A stretch of DNA of 64,000 nt from Treponema sp. (GCA_031260245.1 JAIRKH010000083.1:28617-92616); one strand, 5' to 3'; shown: positions 38,374-49,314, counted from the first letter of the stretch. The notes: a model not told the origin generated them from the sequence alone. Translations and numbers: made by a program.

Positions 38374-40061
38374 CCGCGCTGACTGGTTTTGATTTCGTTG
38401 ATAGAGAGACGCGCCTGTTCTTCCGCGAAGACGCCATAAAGATCCTCAAGGGCGACGCGCCGGACGTCTACGACCTGGAAACGGAATTCGCCAAGGCGAA
38501 AAAAAACCGCTCCTGGTTCGTCATTCTGATTATACTCGGCGTTACCGTCGCGACTGTATGCGGGCTTCTCATAACGACGCGGATTATCAACACGCGGACG
38601 CGGAACGTGCCGGAGAGCATCAACACCTTCGACGACCTAAACCTCAAGAATCTTCTCGATATGGCGAGCCGCATCGAGTTCTCTTACCAAACGACGCTTG
38701 CGGAAAAATCCGCGCTCGAAGGCGAAATGGCTGTGGAGTTAAACAAGCTCGAAACAAACGCCGAAACCGAACGCGCAGCCATACGCGCTCTCTCTCTGCC
38801 GCGCGTCGACGAAAACGCCCGCATCGCCCAAGCGACAGCGAAACTGCTCGTGGATACGGATAAAGTACGAGCGAAATACGCGGAGCCCTTGGTCGCCCTG
38901 AACGCAAAGCTCGAAGAATACAGGAGTCAAATCGCCTCCTTTGACAAAGCTCGTATCGAGCAGGCCGAGGAACAACGAAAAACTGCCAACGCCGAATACC
39001 TGCGCTTCGAACATGAGAAAGAGACGATACGCGCCCAGTACGAGGAAACCATAGCGAATCTCCTCGCGGTACTTACCGAGTCTCAAAAGGTCGGCTTGCA
39101 GACGCAATTAGAAAGTATCGACGTGGTGTCCTCAAAATACAAGGCGGAAATCGCGGAGCTCGATCCGGTGTGGGAGAACGAGCGGAACGCGGCCGTCATA
39201 GCGAGTATAGGCGCGCCGCCAGACGCGGAGCTTCCTCTGCCCGATGAAAGAATGAGAATTCTCGCCGAAATAAACGCCGCTTACCGTAATATGAACGCGC
39301 TCTCATCAGAATTGCTCACTATCCCCTGGAAAAACAACACGCCCTCTTACGTTAAAGCTATGGACGCGCTCTTCTACGAAACCGCGCGCTCCGCGGGCGC
39401 CGAGATTCAACAGCTCGCCGATACTATGGACGCGCAAAAACAGGCGCTTGAAACGCAAATCGCCGAATTACAGTCCTTGCTCGCCGACGCCTCTGCTGAA
39501 GCCGAAGCCGCCAAAGCGGACAACGCTTCTCTGGCCGCGCGCCTAGCGGACTTGACTGTGGAACGAGAAGCGCTGTCCGCGGAAAAGCAGGCGCTTACTC
39601 AAGAGAAGAACCTCCTTACTCAAGAAAGAGAGGCTCTTACCCGAGAAAAAGCGACGTTAATTGCGGAGCGAGAAGCGCTATCCGCCGAGAAACAGACGCT
39701 TACCCAAGAGAAGAACGCTCTCATCGGCGAAAGCGCGACGCTTTCCCATAACCTGGACGCCGCAAATGACTTGCTTGCCCGAAACCGCCGATTCTTCCGC
39801 GCGGTAACGGAAAAAAATGGCGCGGCCGGATACGTCGTGGATCCAAGAAGCAGAACGGATATTCTTGTCTACATTGACCCGCTGTTCGGGCTTTCGTTTG
39901 AGGGTCAAAGGGCGTTCGTATTCAGAACTGGTAACGAATACGTGGGTTCCGTAACGATTTCCGGCTCGGGCGGGGTGTTCACGGCCAGGACTGTAGAACT
40001 TGCCCAAGGTATGGCTATTGAGCCTAACGACAAGATTTTGCTTGAAACAAAGGGACGGTAA
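38352..40061 (+). CDS. Coiled-coil membrane protein with tandem EREALSAEKQALTQEKN-type repeats
   Basis: N-terminal TM WFVILIILGVTVATVCGLLI, long coiled coil; overlaps the cyclase ORF. Confidence 0.75.
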   Translation: MDDDKQITALTGFDFVDRETRLFFREDAIKILKGDAPDVYDLETEFAKAKKNRSWFVILIILGVTVATVCGLLITTRIINTRTRNVPESINTFDDLNLKNLLDMASRIEFSYQTTLAEKSALEGEMAVELNKLETNAETERAAIRALSLPRVDENARIAQATAKLLVDTDKVRAKYAEPLVALNAKLEEYRSQIASFDKARIEQAEEQRKTANAEYLRFEHEKETIRAQYEETIANLLAVLTESQKVGLQTQLESIDVVSSKYKAEIAELDPVWENERNAAVIASIGAPPDAELPLPDERMRILAEINAAYRNMNALSSELLTIPWKNNTPSYVKAMDALFYETARSAGAEIQQLADTMDAQKQALETQIAELQSLLADASAEAEAAKADNASLAARLADLTVEREALSAEKQALTQEKNLLTQEREALTREKATLIAEREALSAEKQTLTQEKNALIGESATLSHNLDAANDLLARNRRFFRAVTEKNGAAGYVVDPRSRTDILVYIDPLFGLSFEGQRAFVFRTGNEYVGSVTISGSGGVFTARTVELAQGMAIEPNDKILLETKGR

Positions 40062-40113
40062 ATTGACGTGAGCGGCGGCGGTAAAAGCGCGCTATAAATT
40101 TTTAGGAGGAAAA

Positions 40114-40845
40114 ATGTACAGGAAAATTATTTTTATTGGTTTATTGTTTGCCTGCGCGGGGCTTAACGCGCAGGAATGGGAAAAGCGGAACGAAAGGAAG
40201 GAAGGCTCCGAGACCGTTACAGAATTGGCGTCTTCGGGTGGGCTGGTCTGCCGCGTCGTCTCCGCGAATGAATTGAACGACGCGGACGCGCGAGTCGTGG
40301 GCGCCAGTCTGAACGCGGTGTGGGCGATTCCGGGTATGCGAGGGACCGAGTCTTCGGCGTATATGGACGAGAAGGGCGACGGCGGTTTTCGGCTCGTCGT
40401 ATACCCGGAATCGTTTACGAACGGCGGCGAAGAGTTGAGCGGCTATTTCCCTTCCGGTATGGCGTTTTACTACCACACGAGTCTTTTCTACGATATTTCT
40501 ATGAAGGTGGGCGACTTCATGCCGAAGGTTACCGGCGCGTTCGTGTCGCCCGACGGGTTAATTAAGCACGTTTCAGCCGCTATTTTGATGCCGGAGATGT
40601 ATATGTTCGACCAGTCTCTTCTGGGGCGCATAGACCGTCTCGAAAAGGCGCTTGTCGCGGCGCTTGCCAAATCCGCGCCGAAAACGGGCGTGTCCCCAGA
40701 AACGACGCTTGCCGTCCTAAACGAGTATAACGCGAATCCTAATCAAAACGCGGAAGCAGTTTTCGCCGCGCTGAAAAAGAAAGGACTCAAAACAAACGTC
40801 AAAGAAGTACGAGCTGTGTTGTGGACGTATTTCGGAATTCTTTAG
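40114..40845 (+). CDS. Hypothetical secreted protein
   Basis: Signal peptide MYRKIIFIGLLFACAGLNAQ; same-strand cluster with the cyclase. Confidence 0.65.
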   Translation: MYRKIIFIGLLFACAGLNAQEWEKRNERKEGSETVTELASSGGLVCRVVSANELNDADARVVGASLNAVWAIPGMRGTESSAYMDEKGDGGFRLVVYPESFTNGGEELSGYFPSGMAFYYHTSLFYDISMKVGDFMPKVTGAFVSPDGLIKHVSAAILMPEMYMFDQSLLGRIDRLEKALVAALAKSAPKTGVSPETTLAVLNEYNANPNQNAEAVFAALKKKGLKTNVKEVRAVLWTYFGIL

Positions 40846-40916
40846 CTATTGAGGTTGTTTCAAAACCTCACGTTTTGAAACAGCGTTAAGATAAAGTAAT
40901 ACAGAGGAGGAAAAGT

Positions 40917-43106
40917 ATGAAGATAGGGAAAAAGATTATTCTGGTTGTAGCGGTTTTGAGCGGCATTGGTATTAGCGTCCTGGCTCTCATAACCATGCAA
41001 CTGACCCGCGCCGAGTTCTCGCATGTCATAAATGACAGCACGGCAATCATGGCCGAACAGTACAGCCGCGAGATTCAGGTGAAGCTGGAAGTGTACATGG
41101 ACATTGTCCGGACTATTGGCCAGATGATGGAAGAATACGAAAGCATAAATGTCGAACGGAGGCGTGTTCTCTTTGACGCCTTCCTAAAGGGAATCGTTGA
41201 AAGGAATCCCGATATTATCGGCTTATGGAACGGTTGGGAGCCAAACGCGCTGGACGGCATGGACAGCGAATACGCGAATACTCCGGGAACTGACAGCACC
41301 GGGCGTTACCTTGTCTATTGGTATTGGTCGGGCGGCAAGGTGGCGTCAGAACCCTTGACTGATTACAGTACCAACGATTATTACCAGATACCATTAAAAA
41401 CCGGCAAGGAAGCGGTTATAGAGCCTTACTTCGATACAGCGGGCAGCAAGAGGGTATTGCTTATCAGCCTTGCGGTTCCCATAAAAAACAACGGAAAGGT
41501 TGTAGGGGTGCTAGGCGTCGACATAGACCTGTCGCTCATACAGGAACTTGTGGGTGCGCTTAAACCTTTTGGCGACGGCGTGGCCGCCGCCTTCTCAAAC
41601 AAGGGGATCGTCGTAGGCCATTTCGATTCCTCCCGTTTAGGGAAACAGATGAGGGACTCCGAACAGGACATGGCCGGCGATTTCCTCCCCGATTTCGCCG
41701 CCGCAGTTGAGGCGGGCAGACCTTATAGTTTTGTAGTCCACCAGCCCGGTTTTAACAACGATATGTATATCCAGACTGCTCCCATTACGATTGGAAAAAC
41801 ATCAACCAAATGGGCTATGGCTATTGGATGTTCGGAAAAAACCATCATGTCGCCGGTCATAGCGCTTATGATCGCCACTATCATTGTCGGCCTTGCGGTT
41901 ATACTGGTGATCTGCCTGGGCTCTTTTTTCATGTCCCGCGCTATCAGTAAACCCATTGTGTACACGATGAATATGCTCAAGAATATTTCTGAAGGCGAAG
42001 GGGATTTGACTCATAGCCTTGCAGTCAACACAAAAGACGAGATAGGGGAACTTGCCCACTATTTTAATCTCACTCTGGAAAAGATCAAAAACCTTGTGAT
42101 GGTCATCAAGAAAGAGACTATAGCTCTCTTTGACATAGGCAGCGAACTTGCCAGCAATATAACCGAGACTGCGGCCGCCATTAACGAGATTACCGCCAAT
42201 ATCCAGAGCATCAAGGGCCGGGTGTCAAACCAGAGCGCCAGCGTCGCCGAAACCAACGTCGCCATGGAACAGGTGACGGCCAATATTGAAAGACTCTCAG
42301 TCCATGTGGGAAAACAGAGCGAGCATGTCTCCCAGTCAAGTACCGCTATTGAAGAAATGACGGCCAATATCAAATCGGTCGTGGCGACTCTGGAACAAAA
42401 CGCCCGGAGCGTCATGGATCTCATGGAAGCCGCAGAGGTGGGACGTTCCAGCGTGGGGGAAGTTTCCACCGATATCCAGGAAATCGCTCGGGAATCCGAG
42501 GGGCTTTTGGAAATAAACACAGTGATGGAAAATATCGCAAGTCAAACCAACCTGCTGTCCATGAACGCCGCCATAGAGGCCGCCCATGCCGGGGAAGCGG
42601 GGAAAGGTTTTGCGGTGGTGGCCGATGAGATACGCAAACTGGCCGAAAGCTCGGCGGATCAGAGCAAGACCATCAGCGAGGCGCTTAAAAAGATCAAGGG
42701 AAGCATAGACAAGATAATAAAAAGCACGGACAACGTGCTTTTAAAATTCGAAGCCATAGAAGGCGGGGTGAAAACAGTATCGAATCAGGCGCAGAATATA
42801 CGCGCCTCTATGGAAGAGCAGGAGATAGGGAGCCACCAGATACTGGAAATGATCAACGCCCTGAATGAAATAACCGGGCAGGTTAAAAGCGGGTCTGTCG
42901 AAATGCTGGATGGGAGCAAAGAGGTCATTCAGGAAAGCAAGAATCTTGAAATGGCGACCCAGGAGATCGCCAACGGGATGAATGAAATGGCGACCGGGGC
43001 TGAACAGATCAATGCGGCGGTAACCCATGTGAACGAGATCAGTGGACAGAACAAGGAAAACATCGGCGTGCTGGTCAAAGAGGTGTCAAAATTTAAGGTG
43101 GAGTAA
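40917..43106 (+). CDS. Methyl-accepting chemotaxis protein with Cache-type sensor
   Basis: [17 protein letters not shown] (Cache), HAMP, signalling hairpin [47 protein letters not shown]. Confidence 0.95.
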   Translation: MKIGKKIILVVAVLSGIGISVLALITMQLTRAEFSHVINDSTAIMAEQYSREIQVKLEVYMDIVRTIGQMMEEYESINVERRRVLFDAFLKGIVERNPDIIGLWNGWEPNALDGMDSEYANTPGTDSTGRYLVYWYWSGGKVASEPLTDYSTNDYYQIPLKTGKEAVIEPYFDTAGSKRVLLISLAVPIKNNGKVVGVLGVDIDLSLIQELVGALKPFGDGVAAAFSNKGIVVGHFDSSRLGKQMRDSEQDMAGDFLPDFAAAVEAGRPYSFVVHQPGFNNDMYIQTAPITIGKTSTKWAMAIGCSEKTIMSPVIALMIATIIVGLAVILVICLGSFFMSRAISKPIVYTMNMLKNISEGEGDLTHSLAVNTKDEIGELAHYFNLTLEKIKNLVMVIKKETIALFDIGSELASNITETAAAINEITANIQSIKGRVSNQSASVAETNVAMEQVTANIERLSVHVGKQSEHVSQSSTAIEEMTANIKSVVATLEQNARSVMDLMEAAEVGRSSVGEVSTDIQEIARESEGLLEINTVMENIASQTNLLSMNAAIEAAHAGEAGKGFAVVADEIRKLAESSADQSKTISEALKKIKGSIDKIIKSTDNVLLKFEAIEGGVKTVSNQAQNIRASMEEQEIGSHQILEMINALNEITGQVKSGSVEMLDGSKEVIQESKNLEMATQEIANGMNEMATGAEQINAAVTHVNEISGQNKENIGVLVKEVSKFKVE

Positions 43107-43135
43107 GGGTATTAACACTGTCCTAACTGCTTACG

Positions 43136-43266
43136 CTTCGCCGTTGTTGGCGGACCTGTCTCCGCAACGGCGAAGTCATTCCGCTACGCCCTATCCCTAC
43201 GCCTCTTTCGTCCACGTTCCAACCCGCCACAAACCTATGGCTTGCTTTATGGGAGGGTTGGAACGT
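43136..43266. other. Two stem-loops in the convergent MCP/PpiD intergenic region
   Basis: CTTCGCCGTTG(43136-43146)/CAACGGCGAAG(43165-43175) and CACGTTCCAACCC(43212-43224)/GGGTTGGAACGTG(43254-43266). Confidence 0.75.
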
Positions 43267-43291
43267 GCATACAGCCGAAACGTTATACGTT

Positions 43292-44842
43292 TTATTCAGC
43301 GGCGCTCGCCGACGGTTGGGGTTGAAGATATTTAAAATAGGCGTCCGAGAAGTTGTCTTTTAGTTTTGCGTTTCCTGTAAAGAAAGAGCTTGTTTTTTGT
43401 TCCATAGTATAACTCAACCAATAAGAAGAATAAGCGGTCTCGATGTAACCGGCGTTGGTTTCGTCGGCAGGCGCTTCTTCCGTGGGGTAAAGCACAAGCA
43501 CGTTGTTTCCGACGACGAAAGGATTAGACGCGGTATTGAGCGGGGTGGAAAAAGCTATCCGCCAGAAGTTCTCGTTTGAGACTGCGCCCGAAAGTTCGCT
43601 TATCGACGAGTCAAGGGGCGGCAAAAGCTGATCTCCGCCGAAGTTAATGGGCGTAGGACCAAAATGTTTCTTTTCAAGTCCCCTTTCGTCAAGAGCGGCG
43701 TCAAGGCCCTTGGTATTGCTCAAGGAGGCGAAAGCTTCCGCCTCTTTTATGAAATAGTCTTCCACGCGCCCTCTCTCAAAATCTATGACGTAGGAGCGTA
43801 TCTTCCTCAAGGTTTCCTCGTCCGTCGTATCGGCGAGCTTGGGCGCGTCTTCGGCGCGGAAGAACGTCCATGTTTCGCCTGTCTTTACGAGCTCGCTGAA
43901 ACTCCCTTGGGCAAGGTCCAAAACCGCGTTTCGCGCGTCCGCGTCGGGTATCTCCGATATAAGCTCGAAAGCCATTTTGACGCCCATGTCTCCGCCTTTC
44001 TCCGCGGTTACCGCGTCTTGGGACTGAGTTTTCGCCGAATCCTCAAAGGTCGCAACGCCGTCCTTGATATTTTGCATGACTTGTTGCGCCTCTTTCTCGG
44101 ACTTCATGGCGATTTTCGAGAGATGCGCGGACTTGAAGAGGCTCGGATTGGCGTTGGCGAAAGCTATCGTTTCGGAATCCGGATAATTGCTCAAGGAGAA
44201 CGTAACCATATCAAACGAGCGTTCAGGAGAAGCCATCGCTCTGATAAAGGGCGCCTCTTTGGAGGATATTCTTAAACTGGTTATATCGTCTATATAACGA
44301 GACGCTGCGATTTCCTCCTGCACTTCCTTCCATAGCGTTTCCCGCGTGTTGCCGTCCATCTGCCGATATTTCACCGAGGAAAAACGCCCGTTTTCCTGAA
44401 ATATCGGCAAAGCCGCGACTTCCTTGTCCACAACGCCGTCGGGCGTCGCGTAGCCGGCTTTCCGCATTTCCTCAAGAATCGCCGTCCGAACCACGGTTTG
44501 TTCAAAGGCCGCGCGCCATATTTGATAGTTCATAAATAGGTTGTTGACGTCCTGTCCCGCGTTCTGCTGGCTTCTGGCGATGTTCTCGTAAACCTGGGCA
44601 AGATAACCGCCCGGCGTATAGGAAATAGGCGTCTTGCCGTAGTAACCGAAAATTAAGTCCACGCTGCGTCCCATTTCGGCGCTCGGCGTTATCGCCGGCA
44701 CAAAGACAAACGCGATAATCACGATAACCAACACAAGAATCGTTCCGATAAAAACGCCGGGGCGAGTCTTGAACTGGCGGGTAAACTCCTCCGTTATGGA
44801 TTCGTTCTTTTTTGCGGCCGCTTTTTTCTCTTTTAAAGCCAT
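43292..44842 (-). CDS. SurA/PpiD-like peptidyl-prolyl isomerase/chaperone
   Basis: Single TM near the N-terminus, SurA_N-like region, degenerate rotamase segment (HLSKIAMKSEKEAQQVMQNIKDGVATFEDSAKTQSQD). Confidence 0.7.
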   Translation of the reverse strand: MALKEKKAAAKKNESITEEFTRQFKTRPGVFIGTILVLVIVIIAFVFVPAITPSAEMGRSVDLIFGYYGKTPISYTPGGYLAQVYENIARSQQNAGQDVNNLFMNYQIWRAAFEQTVVRTAILEEMRKAGYATPDGVVDKEVAALPIFQENGRFSSVKYRQMDGNTRETLWKEVQEEIAASRYIDDITSLRISSKEAPFIRAMASPERSFDMVTFSLSNYPDSETIAFANANPSLFKSAHLSKIAMKSEKEAQQVMQNIKDGVATFEDSAKTQSQDAVTAEKGGDMGVKMAFELISEIPDADARNAVLDLAQGSFSELVKTGETWTFFRAEDAPKLADTTDEETLRKIRSYVIDFERGRVEDYFIKEAEAFASLSNTKGLDAALDERGLEKKHFGPTPINFGGDQLLPPLDSSISELSGAVSNENFWRIAFSTPLNTASNPFVVGNNVLVLYPTEEAPADETNAGYIETAYSSYWLSYTMEQKTSSFFTGNAKLKDNFSDAYFKYLQPQPSASAAE

Positions 44843-44933
44843 AATATCCTCTGTAAATTGTAAATTCTCTAAAGTGGTCGATAGAATACCATTTTTGACG
44901 GAGAAGGTCAAGGGGTCAAGAGAAGAATGTCTG

Positions 44934-45614
44934 TCAGAAAAATTCGGCGGGAGGCGACTTTACGAAGAACAATTCCCTTATTTCGCGTCCTTCCGCGCGG
45001 GCGCGTTCTTCGAATTTAGTCTTTGGGCGCCATGTTTGGCGCGGGGCGAATCGAGCGTAGGCGTTTTCAAGACCAGTCGTCGCAGAGAGTTCGGCAAGCG
45101 CCGCGTCAGCGTATTCAGTCCAGTCTGTTACCATGTAGAGGTACCCGCCGACTCGCAATTTTGACGCAAGCGTATCGGTAAACGGTTTCTGAATTATCCG
45201 CCGCTTGCGGTGCCGTTTCTTGGGCCAGGGGTCCGGAAAAAATAGGTGAATTCCAAATATACTCTCCGCGTTTACGGCGTTAAACGCCTCCACCGCGTCG
45301 CAGGCGGCGACGCGGATGTTTTTTAAACCGCGCCGCTCAATCTCCATCAGCAGTCTGCCTAGTCCCGGGGTGTGGACCTCCATGCCCATGTAGTTTACAT
45401 CCGGATTGTTTTCCGCAATGACGGCCGTCGCTTCTCCCATACCGAAGCCGATTTCTACTACAACCGGATCGGCGTTGCCGAAGATTTTCTCAAAGTCAAT
45501 ATTCCTCCCTTTTTGTTCGAACAAAGACGCTCCATAGACCGGCAACAGAGCCGCCAGCGCCCTCCGTTGTCCGTGCGTCATCCGTCCTGTTCTACGGACA
45601 AAAGTTCTTTCCAT
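44934..45614 (-). CDS. trmB: tRNA (guanine-N7)-methyltransferase
   Basis: VEIGFGMGEATAVIAENNPDVNYMGMEVHTPGLGRLL...IHLFFPDPWPKKRHRKRRI. Confidence 0.95.
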   Translation of the reverse strand: MERTFVRRTGRMTHGQRRALAALLPVYGASLFEQKGRNIDFEKIFGNADPVVVEIGFGMGEATAVIAENNPDVNYMGMEVHTPGLGRLLMEIERRGLKNIRVAACDAVEAFNAVNAESIFGIHLFFPDPWPKKRHRKRRIIQKPFTDTLASKLRVGGYLYMVTDWTEYADAALAELSATTGLENAYARFAPRQTWRPKTKFEERARAEGREIRELFFVKSPPAEFF

Positions 45615-45618
45615 AAGA

Positions 45619-47154
45619 TTACTGATTCTTCCTGAAGACGCGATAGTTTATGTTGGGAAAAATACGATGATCGTATTCCAAGTTAGTGAGCCATTCGGTA
45701 CTGATGTGACCATTGCCGAGCGATTCATAGATGGTGGTAAAATTCTGTAGGCACCCCTCGATTTGTTTACCCGCGTATTCAGCGTATTCTTTACTATAAA
45801 GCATCATGGGCCAGCTTGAGTCTTGGGCGAGGAGTATCTCTCGCGCGGCCTGGTTCAAGGCGCGCTCTTTTATACAGGATTCATTAGGGAACCGTTCCGC
45901 GAGTTCCGTCATGCGTTCGATAGCCCGAATCATGTGACTGTACATCCAGTCGTTAGAAGAATCGAGCCACATCTCCGCGTATCCGTTGATGCCGGACGAC
46001 GAAAACGAAGGCGTAATAGTTTCGAATTTGTCCGCTTCTTGATCGAAAAGATATTTTCCCGGACACAAGAGTCTGACGCCTGCGTTCTTCGAGGCGTTTG
46101 TCTCGCGAAACAGCGACTCGACAAAATAGTAGCCCTCACGCCAGGAACGTCCCAAGTCTTCCGCGTCGCATACGCAGAGGCTTACCGGCGTTTCGGGCAT
46201 GAATTCGCCTACTTTATGGAGACGTTCGGACTGCATATCCAGAAAAGCCCGCGCTTGGGAACGGGCCTTCGTTGCCGCAAGATCCGGGTCGTAGAGGCTT
46301 TTATCATGCGCGTAGTACTTACAACCGGTTGACGTCCGTCTGTTCCCGAAAAACGGTTTCAACGTCTCTTTTGGAAGCTCGTATGCGACGTCGCGGCTAT
46401 TGTCGCGGTAACAATCGGCGCCGGGATAGGCGGAAAATTGAGCGCCGGTATCCCGCGCCATCGCGAAAACGCCGGTACTTGTCCTAATAGGGTAAAACGC
46501 TCCCTTTGAAGCGGGCGGCTCGCCAAGCGCAAAAGCATGAGCGTCCATTATGGTATAGCCAAAATTATACGCGCGCAGAAATCGGTCGATGTCCGGGTCC
46601 CACGCTATTTCCGGCAGGAAGAAACCAAGAGGATATTTGCCGAAAAAGCGCCGAAACGCGCCTATGGCCGTTTCAATTTGCGCCTGCACCGCTTCGGGGT
46701 AATAAACGTAAAACGGAAGGAACGCATGAGTGGCCGCGGTCATCAGAAGCTCTACATTACCCTTCTTTTGGTAATACTCAAGCGTCTTCAGGATGTTCCG
46801 CTCATATCTGATGGTCCACTGGAGCTTTTTATCCACAGCCTCTTCGTAATACATTTGGGCGAGGGCGTTTTCCGGGGCGTTATCGGTACGAGTCAGCTCT
46901 TGCTTGAGGAAGTCTATGCGTTTGTTGAGCCAGTCGTCGAATCTTTTCAAGATATCTTCATCAGACAGGAGAAAACAAAGCGACGGCGAAAAAGAGACGC
47001 CCAGCTGAAAAGGAACGTGGTCCGCTTCTAGTCGGTCAAAAATTTCAAACAACGGCAGGAAGGAGTCAAAGATGCTTTCGAACAGCCGTTCCTCATTATA
47101 AGGCGTCCAAGGCATATGAGCTTTTATTACCAAAGAAAAAACAGGTTTATTCAC
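45619..47154 (-). CDS. Glycoside hydrolase family 57 protein
   Basis: KAHMPW, GFFLPEIAW, YTIMDAHAFALGEPP, CVCDAEDLGRSWREGYYFVESLF. Confidence 0.87.
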   Translation of the reverse strand: MNKPVFSLVIKAHMPWTPYNEERLFESIFDSFLPLFEIFDRLEADHVPFQLGVSFSPSLCFLLSDEDILKRFDDWLNKRIDFLKQELTRTDNAPENALAQMYYEEAVDKKLQWTIRYERNILKTLEYYQKKGNVELLMTAATHAFLPFYVYYPEAVQAQIETAIGAFRRFFGKYPLGFFLPEIAWDPDIDRFLRAYNFGYTIMDAHAFALGEPPASKGAFYPIRTSTGVFAMARDTGAQFSAYPGADCYRDNSRDVAYELPKETLKPFFGNRRTSTGCKYYAHDKSLYDPDLAATKARSQARAFLDMQSERLHKVGEFMPETPVSLCVCDAEDLGRSWREGYYFVESLFRETNASKNAGVRLLCPGKYLFDQEADKFETITPSFSSSGINGYAEMWLDSSNDWMYSHMIRAIERMTELAERFPNESCIKERALNQAAREILLAQDSSWPMMLYSKEYAEYAGKQIEGCLQNFTTIYESLGNGHISTEWLTNLEYDHRIFPNINYRVFRKNQ

Positions 47155-47816
47155 ACCGTTCGCTCCCTGCCGCGGATTATGGGGAAATCTTCAACGCCCG
47201 ATAAGCGCAACAGCGGATTCTTCTCCGCGTAAAGCCGAGTTTTCTGCGGTTCAAACAGTTTCGGCATGGCAAATTCACGCGACGCCGCGAGAACCTCTTC
47301 CTTGTCTCCAAATAAGGCGCAGAGAGTCACTCTAAAGACGCCGTTCGGTACTGGTATGGACACGTACCATGCCGTATCGTCCGGCTCTATGTTCACTATC
47401 CACGCTCCCTTGGGGTCGCTTAAAGGCAGAACTTTAAGAAAGTACCCGTCGAAATCAGGCGAATTCTCGATGCGCTCCTTATCCTGCCGCTTAATCTCCC
47501 AAAACGCGAAAACCCACATCGGATCGCGTATCAGTACGTTGATGAAAGTGATATTGTAATGTTCCGGCAACGGAACGGCGCCGGAAAGCGGAATATCCAA
47601 GAGAGGCTGAACATCGTCTTCCAGTTCAATATCCAACAACGCTTCTATGATGAAGTTCCAATCGAGGTCGGACGGAATATCAATATCAAAATGGTCCGCA
47701 ATATTTATCAACTCTTGAGTTGTTAAGCCTTCAAGATAGGCTCTTTTTAGAATAGCGTCAGGCATTAAATCTATAATGGGAAAAAATCCGATAAGTGTCA
47801 AGAGGTTTGAAACCAT
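47151..47816 (-). CDS. DUF4912-like protein
   Basis: LPEHYNITFINVLIRDPMWVFAFWEI; overlaps the GH57 gene by 4 bp. Confidence 0.75.
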   Translation of the reverse strand: MVSNLLTLIGFFPIIDLMPDAILKRAYLEGLTTQELINIADHFDIDIPSDLDWNFIIEALLDIELEDDVQPLLDIPLSGAVPLPEHYNITFINVLIRDPMWVFAFWEIKRQDKERIENSPDFDGYFLKVLPLSDPKGAWIVNIEPDDTAWYVSIPVPNGVFRVTLCALFGDKEEVLAASREFAMPKLFEPQKTRLYAEKNPLLRLSGVEDFPIIRGRERTV

Positions 47817-47887
47817 AGGCAGAGAAGGGCTTTAACCGCAAAATCAAGCGGCGTTATTGCTTACGATTACCAGCTGTTCTATGGTTA

Positions 47888-48373
47888 TTAATTTAAGCTC
47901 GCTGATTTTTTAGAGAGCGCCTCTATGACCAACGGCGGAACCATTAAGGAAACGTCTACGTGAAACGCCGCAAGCTCTTTCACGGTTGACGAGCGGACGG
48001 CGAGGAATTTCGGATCAGACGGGAGAAAAACGGTCTCTACGCGCGGGTCAATAGCCTTGTAGATTGTTGCGATTTCCGTTTCATAAGCAAAGTCGGCTTG
48101 CGCTCTTAGCCCTCTGACGAGAATCAAGGCGTTTTGCGCCTTCATAAAATCGGTCATAAGGGAATCCCATCCAAAAACGCGCGTGTTTTTGAATGGTTCC
48201 GTCAACCTTTCGAGCATTTCAATCCGTTCGTCAAGAGAGAAAAGAGACTTTTTCTGGCTGTTTTCAGCCGCGACCACAAGGAGTTCGTCAAAAAGAGCCG
48301 CGGCTCTTTTGATGACGTCAATATGTCCCAATGTCGGCGGATCAAAAGAACCTGCAAAAACCGCTTTTCGCAT
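47888..48373 (-). CDS. coaD: Phosphopantetheine adenylyltransferase
   Basis: AVFAGSFDPPTLGHIDVIKRAAALFDELLVVAAENSQKK...LVRGLRAQADFAYE. Confidence 0.95.
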   Translation of the reverse strand: MRKAVFAGSFDPPTLGHIDVIKRAAALFDELLVVAAENSQKKSLFSLDERIEMLERLTEPFKNTRVFGWDSLMTDFMKAQNALILVRGLRAQADFAYETEIATIYKAIDPRVETVFLPSDPKFLAVRSSTVKELAAFHVDVSLMVPPLVIEALSKKSASLN

Positions 48374-49314
48374 TATCTTAACTTGAAGGTTGCTATGACG
48401 ACGACGCGGTAGAATTCGAGGTGAATGGGATCTGGGGCTATGACGCGGTCTTGATAGAAGGCGTTGTTTTTCGTTTCCGTCGTGAAAGTCCGCCGCGTCC
48501 AGAGTTGAGCAAGCGTCGCTATGCTGATCCGTTCCGTTACTGTGAAGTTAAACAGGATGGAAAATGTCCATCTGAACACCTCGTCGCCCCATGTCTTGCG
48601 GTTTGCGGTCGTGTAGAGATAATTACTCGTTTCCACCAAGAAGCCCGTCATATTGAGGAATATAGGCATCTGGTAGCCAATCAAGTAGTTGCCATAGTAG
48701 TTCCAGCCGTTCATATTTTCGCCGTCGTCGTTTTCGAAATACCAGGGCTCGTCGTTCTTTGCGTCCGAATAGCCCGCGTAGTTGACCTCGTGGTAAGTAC
48801 GGAACACGACATGGTTCCAGTCTCCGGGGAAAACCGCGGCAAAATCAAATTGCACAGCCGCGCCCGCCTTTGCGCTCCACAATATCCCGTCAAAGCCGTC
48901 GCCGTCCACTACAACGCTCCCGCCGTCCTTCCGTACTATGCCTATGCCATAGACGTCTTCCCCGAAGAGCTTGATATTCCAACCAGAACCGATTCTTCCA
49001 CCGGTTACTAGTTGGAAGAAGGCGATGGGCGTCCACACGATTTCAGCGATTCCGTTTATGGAAATGGGGGAGAATTCCGTTCTTAAAACAGCCGTGATAT
49101 TATTATCCGCGGAGAGTGGACTTTGGCCCTGCAAAAAGGGAATGACGAAACTTTGGCTCAACGCGGCCTTTGCTTCGGGTCTGGAGGACACAGTAAGAGA
49201 TAAATCCGTGCCCATTTTTATTTTCCCGCCCTCGTCCGCGAATACAATACTTACAAAAGTAGCGCTTGAAAAGGAAAGAAGTGAAAAAAAGAGAATCGCT
49301 TTAAAAGAATTCAC
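48373..49314 (-). CDS. Predicted secreted/outer-membrane protein of unknown function
   Basis: Signal peptide and alternating aromatic/polar strands suggesting a beta-barrel. Confidence 0.6.
   Translation of the reverse strand: MNSFKAILFFSLLSFSSATFVSIVFADEGGKIKMGTDLSLTVSSRPEAKAALSQSFVIPFLQGQSPLSADNNITAVLRTEFSPISINGIAEIVWTPIAFFQLVTGGRIGSGWNIKLFGEDVYGIGIVRKDGGSVVVDGDGFDGILWSAKAGAAVQFDFAAVFPGDWNHVVFRTYHEVNYAGYSDAKNDEPWYFENDDGENMNGWNYYGNYLIGYQMPIFLNMTGFLVETSNYLYTTANRKTWGDEVFRWTFSILFNFTVTERISIATLAQLWTRRTFTTETKNNAFYQDRVIAPDPIHLEFYRVVVIATFKLR

Noticed and set aside
39560-39750. DNA repeats in the coiled-coil gene as a mobile or contingency repeat
   Set aside because: They encode in-frame heptad-like coiled-coil repeats and are explained by protein structure.
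43664-44275. 203-aa plus-strand ORF
   Set aside because: Antisense to the PpiD-like gene; no recognised signature.
48421-49011. 196-aa plus-strand ORF
   Set aside because: Antisense to the predicted outer-membrane protein gene; composition typical of shadow translation.
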